From Aureispira sp. CCB-QB1 (lineage in GTDB: Bacteria > Bacteroidota > Bacteroidia > Chitinophagales > Saprospiraceae), in the NCBI RefSeq assembly GCF_000724545.1, contig NZ_JHBV01000016.1:372001-436000 (forward strand): a stretch of 64,000 nt of DNA. Direction: 5' to 3'. The notes beneath the pieces were generated by a model. The model was not told where the DNA came from. It did not search any database and saw only the letters and a list, made by a program, of their open reading frames with translations. Below are positions 61,943 to 64,000 of the stretch, one piece after another; the stretch's first letter is position 1; the number at the start of each line of letters is the position of its first letter. A program made the position numbers and the translations under genes.

Positions 61943-62707
61943 TTACCAATTATTTGCATTTAAAAAAGCTCTTATATACTCTAAGACTTCTTCTTGCTGT
62001 TCTTTAGAGCTTATTCTTGCTATCCCGTCTTTATCTTGTTTTCCATAACTTCCAAATTGAGCATGATTACCGCCATCTATTTGATGGTAAATCGTTTGCC
62101 CTCTAGTTGAATTTAAAGGCATATCTACCAAACGTTCTATTATATTCCCCGATGGCAATAAATATTCATTCTCTTGAATTGTCTTAGGAGTTGCCAAACC
62201 ATCGTGTTCTCCAAAAAGTGACAAGACAGCCCCATTCCAATCTGACAAGCTCGCACTTTTGCTAGGATAGGACGCCATTAATACCAGTCCAACATATTCT
62301 GAAGGATTATTATTAATATCTATACAAGCAACGGCACCTCCTAGAGAATGTCCGCTCAAAATCCATTGTTCTACGCTAGGAAATACGTTTTTGCAAGCTG
62401 CTGCCTTATTTCCATTTAGAATAGCCAAATTTGCAGATGTTTTAACAATAATAATTGGATAACCATCTAGCACCAAATCTTGAAACGTGTTTCTGTAAGC
62501 ATGAGGATCTACCAATCCTCCTGGATAAAAGAGCACTCCTGTCTTAGATAGAGTTACATTGGTAGGATATAAACTAATATAATTTGGCGTTTCCTGAATC
62601 TGAACACCATCGATTGACACTACTGCTTCAGGCAAATAACTACAAGCTGTTATACTTAGTATTAACAGCACCATCAAACAGTATAAACTAGAACTAGGCT
62701 TTTTCAT
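61943..62707 (-). CDS. alpha/beta-hydrolase lipoprotein
   Basis: MKKPSSSLYCLMVLLILSITAC is a lipoprotein signal (Cys22). The hydrolase fold shows GVLFYPGGLVDPHAYRN, IIIVKTSANLAIL, the nucleophile elbow LSGHSLGGAVACID (Ser), LSLFGEHDGLATP with the likely acid, and DGGNHAQFGSYG with the likely catalytic His. It resembles the alpha/beta hydrolase group often called dienelactone-hydrolase-like. It should be a membrane-tethered esterase of unknown substrate. Downstream it is joined to the small beta-rich protein, 2 bp apart. Confidence 0.83.
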   Translation of the reverse strand: MKKPSSSLYCLMVLLILSITACSYLPEAVVSIDGVQIQETPNYISLYPTNVTLSKTGVLFYPGGLVDPHAYRNTFQDLVLDGYPIIIVKTSANLAILNGNKAAACKNVFPSVEQWILSGHSLGGAVACIDINNNPSEYVGLVLMASYPSKSASLSDWNGAVLSLFGEHDGLATPKTIQENEYLLPSGNIIERLVDMPLNSTRGQTIYHQIDGGNHAQFGSYGKQDKDGIARISSKEQQEEVLEYIRAFLNANNW

Positions 62708-62727
62708 TATTTTATTAATAAGCTACT

Positions 62728-62746
62728 AAGTAGTCGTTCAGAAAAA
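62728..62746 (+). repeat. TCGTTCAGAAAA motif copy
   Basis: AAGTAGTCGTTCAGAAAAA, one base different from the copies near 3864 and 31436. It lies between the hydrolase and the DUF2306 genes. Confidence 0.5.
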
Positions 62747-62791
62747 TTCTATCAATACAACTATGTTGCTATATAACAAGGAAAAACCAGA

Positions 62792-63514
62792 CTAGTTGCG
62801 AGAAGCTCTAAAATAATATTTTACAAGCCCTATCCAAATCAAAAATTCTGCGATAACTAGATTCACGACCCAACTTAGCCACGCTACGAGAATATAAAAA
62901 TCAGGATAACAGAGTAAACTATATGTACTATTCGGGCAAATAATGCCATTCCTCAATTTCCAGTCTGAAACCAAATAAGTTGCAGCTCTTAATGAGATGG
63001 CTGAAAGTGTCATCGCATAACTCCGAATCATATATCGTCCGTGAGCTTCTAAGGCTCCTCTTCGTATTGTTTGATAAGCTCTAAAAGTAAGCCACCACCA
63101 TATGATCGCTTGTAGCACAAATGCGCAACGTGCCCAAAAACCACCATTACCATAAAAAGCCATTACAAAGCCAGATGGTCCAGCAACAAACAATATCAAA
63201 AATACGTAGAGTTTTCCTATCGACCGATGCCATTTCGGATATTGAAACATTAATTTTTTTGAAAACTGGGTTAGCCCTGCTGCAATAACCAAAACGGCAC
63301 TGGTAATATGAATATAAAATGCCGCTAACCAATGCCATTCGTCTACAACCCATTGCTTGGAAGCCAAAAAATCAATGTCTGTTGGAAAAGGTGGTACAAT
63401 ATAAGGAAATGCAATCGAAGCCATCTTGTAAGTCGATAGCCCTATAATTATTAGAAAGACAACTCCCAGAAGAAAGTTTATCCAGTAATTAGCAAGTGTA
63501 TTTTTATTTATCAT
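62792..63514 (-). CDS. DUF2306 integral membrane protein
   Basis: About six transmembrane segments are visible, starting INFLLGVVFLIIIGLSTYKM. DUF2306 traits: HITSAVLVIAAGLTQFSKK followed by WHRSIGKLYVFLILFVAGPSGF, FRAYQTIRRGALEAHGRYMIRSYAMTL, which contain the paired histidines (WHRxxG, AHxRYMIR) that may bind heme or metal. The function is unknown. Same strand as the hydrolase downstream, with 84 bp between. Confidence 0.88.
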   Translation of the reverse strand: MINKNTLANYWINFLLGVVFLIIIGLSTYKMASIAFPYIVPPFPTDIDFLASKQWVVDEWHWLAAFYIHITSAVLVIAAGLTQFSKKLMFQYPKWHRSIGKLYVFLILFVAGPSGFVMAFYGNGGFWARCAFVLQAIIWWWLTFRAYQTIRRGALEAHGRYMIRSYAMTLSAISLRAATYLVSDWKLRNGIICPNSTYSLLCYPDFYILVAWLSWVVNLVIAEFLIWIGLVKYYFRASRN

Positions 63515-63609
63515 GGTTAGGGCGATTGGTCATTAATATACATAGTTATTTGTTCCCTCTCGTTGTGAGCAGTTTCTTTGAGCTACCAATACAAGCTTAC
63601 TTAACGATC

Positions 63610-63651
63610 AGTTAGTCGCTACACTGCTACTGCATGGCTGTTGACAACTAC
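63610..63651 (-). repeat. degenerate copy of the dispersed repeat overlapping a stop codon
   Basis: Read in reverse it is AGTAGTTGTCAACAGCCATG then CAGTAGCAGTGTAGCGACTA, matching GTTGAAACCACG..AGTAGCAGCG..CTAACTA of other copies with several changes. It covers the TAG stop (63650-63648) of the last gene. Confidence 0.5.
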
Positions 63652-64000
63652 TCCTCTACATCCTCTTCTTCTACTGCCTCATCTTCTTCTAATCCAGTTG
63701 TATACATTAAATCTATATAGATTGGCAAATGGTCGCTAAAACCACCTATAAAACGAGGACCAGCGTATGTTCTAAAAGGCTGCAAACCTAAATATTTAAT
63801 ATCTTCTTCTAACAAGAACCGAGCAGCAAAAATATGAGCACCACCATCTGATGCCCTCAAAAATCCTCTTCTTTTTTCGTTCAACAAAGGTTCAGACACG
63901 ATGATGTGGTCCAATGTTCCCCAATGTCCTTGGTATTTGTGAGAGCCCAATTGCCAGTTTTTGCCCAAGCCCTCCATATAATTGAACAAATCGCCCTTTT
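63648..64000 (-). CDS. endonuclease/exonuclease/phosphatase family protein (5' end outside window)
   Basis: The reading frame is open to the window edge; the first internal ATG is not the true start. The C-terminal part of the EEP fold is visible: GTLDHIIVSEPLL (with the Asp-His-like pair), FGGFSDHLPIYIDL (catalytic SDHLP motif). Such enzymes cleave phosphodiesters in nucleic acids or lipids. The very acidic tail LEEDEAVEEEDVEE closes it. Its last codon falls inside a repeat fragment. No more can be said about the missing N-terminus. Confidence 0.85.
   Translation of the reverse strand, partial: KGDLFNYMEGLGKNWQLGSHKYQGHWGTLDHIIVSEPLLNEKRRGFLRASDGGAHIFAARFLLEEDIKYLGLQPFRTYAGPRFIGGFSDHLPIYIDLMYTTGLEEDEAVEEEDVEE

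Noticed and set aside
22444-63651. CRISPR array from repeated intergenic sequences
   Set aside because: The repeats are single, spread over many loci and have no regular spacing or spacer pattern; no cas gene is present.

Overview
The window is AT-rich chromosomal DNA of a Bacteroidota bacterium. The evidence is two proteins with C-terminal type IX secretion sorting domains, lipoproteins whose cysteine is followed by acidic residues, promoters of the TTG-N18/19-TAnnTTTG type (best at 6700-6729 and 43471-43499), starts without Shine-Dalgarno sequences, and Bacteroidota-typical families (DUF6427-like, DUF5117-like metalloprotease, DUF4382, DUF2147). A marine Saprospiria-like organism such as Aureispira is my best guess, but this is inference only. 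I found no tRNA, rRNA, CRISPR array or intact insertion sequence.

Layout. 1-3600 (minus strand): a possible effector-like island, with a GH108 lysozyme-LysM protein cut by the window edge, a secreted YARHG protein and a SUKH/SMI1-pentapeptide protein. 4100-12500: arginase, rpsT, 2-oxoglutarate dehydrogenase E1 (odhA) with an unexpected C-terminal helix-hairpin-helix-like domain, an SRPBCC protein and manC. 12600-18300 (minus): truA, a metal-binding HMA protein, a small heat shock protein, an ankyrin protein and gcvT. 19000-29650 (plus): two paralogous LRR-subtilases with T9SS tails, followed closely by a TPR-CHAT protein with a signal peptide and a C-terminal membrane anchor. 29790-33940 (minus): small lipoproteins, serA-like and a TPR lipoprotein. 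34600-43000 (plus): a secreted unknown, a DUF6427-like membrane protein, a lone DsbD-alpha protein, a DsbD with two alpha domains, and an M3 peptidase. 43100-51200: an HNH protein, a zinc metalloprotease, a beta-barrel protein, kdsD and recG. 51200-64000: lipoprotein, PepSY-like protein, a UDP-sugar epimerase and AsnB, odhB, lpxD, fabG, LMW phosphatase, a lipoprotein hydrolase, a DUF2306 protein and a truncated endonuclease/exonuclease/phosphatase protein.

How the genes work together. odhA and odhB encode two subunits of the same complex but lie about 46 kb apart. manC, the UDP-sugar epimerase, asnB, kdsD and lpxD supply envelope and surface polysaccharide. The dsbD pair supplies periplasmic reducing power. 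The LRR-subtilase/TPR-CHAT cassette is the strongest candidate for an undescribed system: two exported proteases whose LRR arms lie upstream of an apparent inhibitor-like prodomain, next to an exported caspase-like protease.

The other notable result is non-coding. A dispersed MITE-like repeat has two distinct ends (CAATAGTTCGTTGAAACCAC and TAGTAGTTCGTTGATTA) that share the 11-bp terminal inverted repeat TAGTTCGTTGA. It occurs in many intergenic spaces, some copies carrying long inner hairpins. A second short motif, TAATCGTTCAGAAAA, recurs in at least six places.
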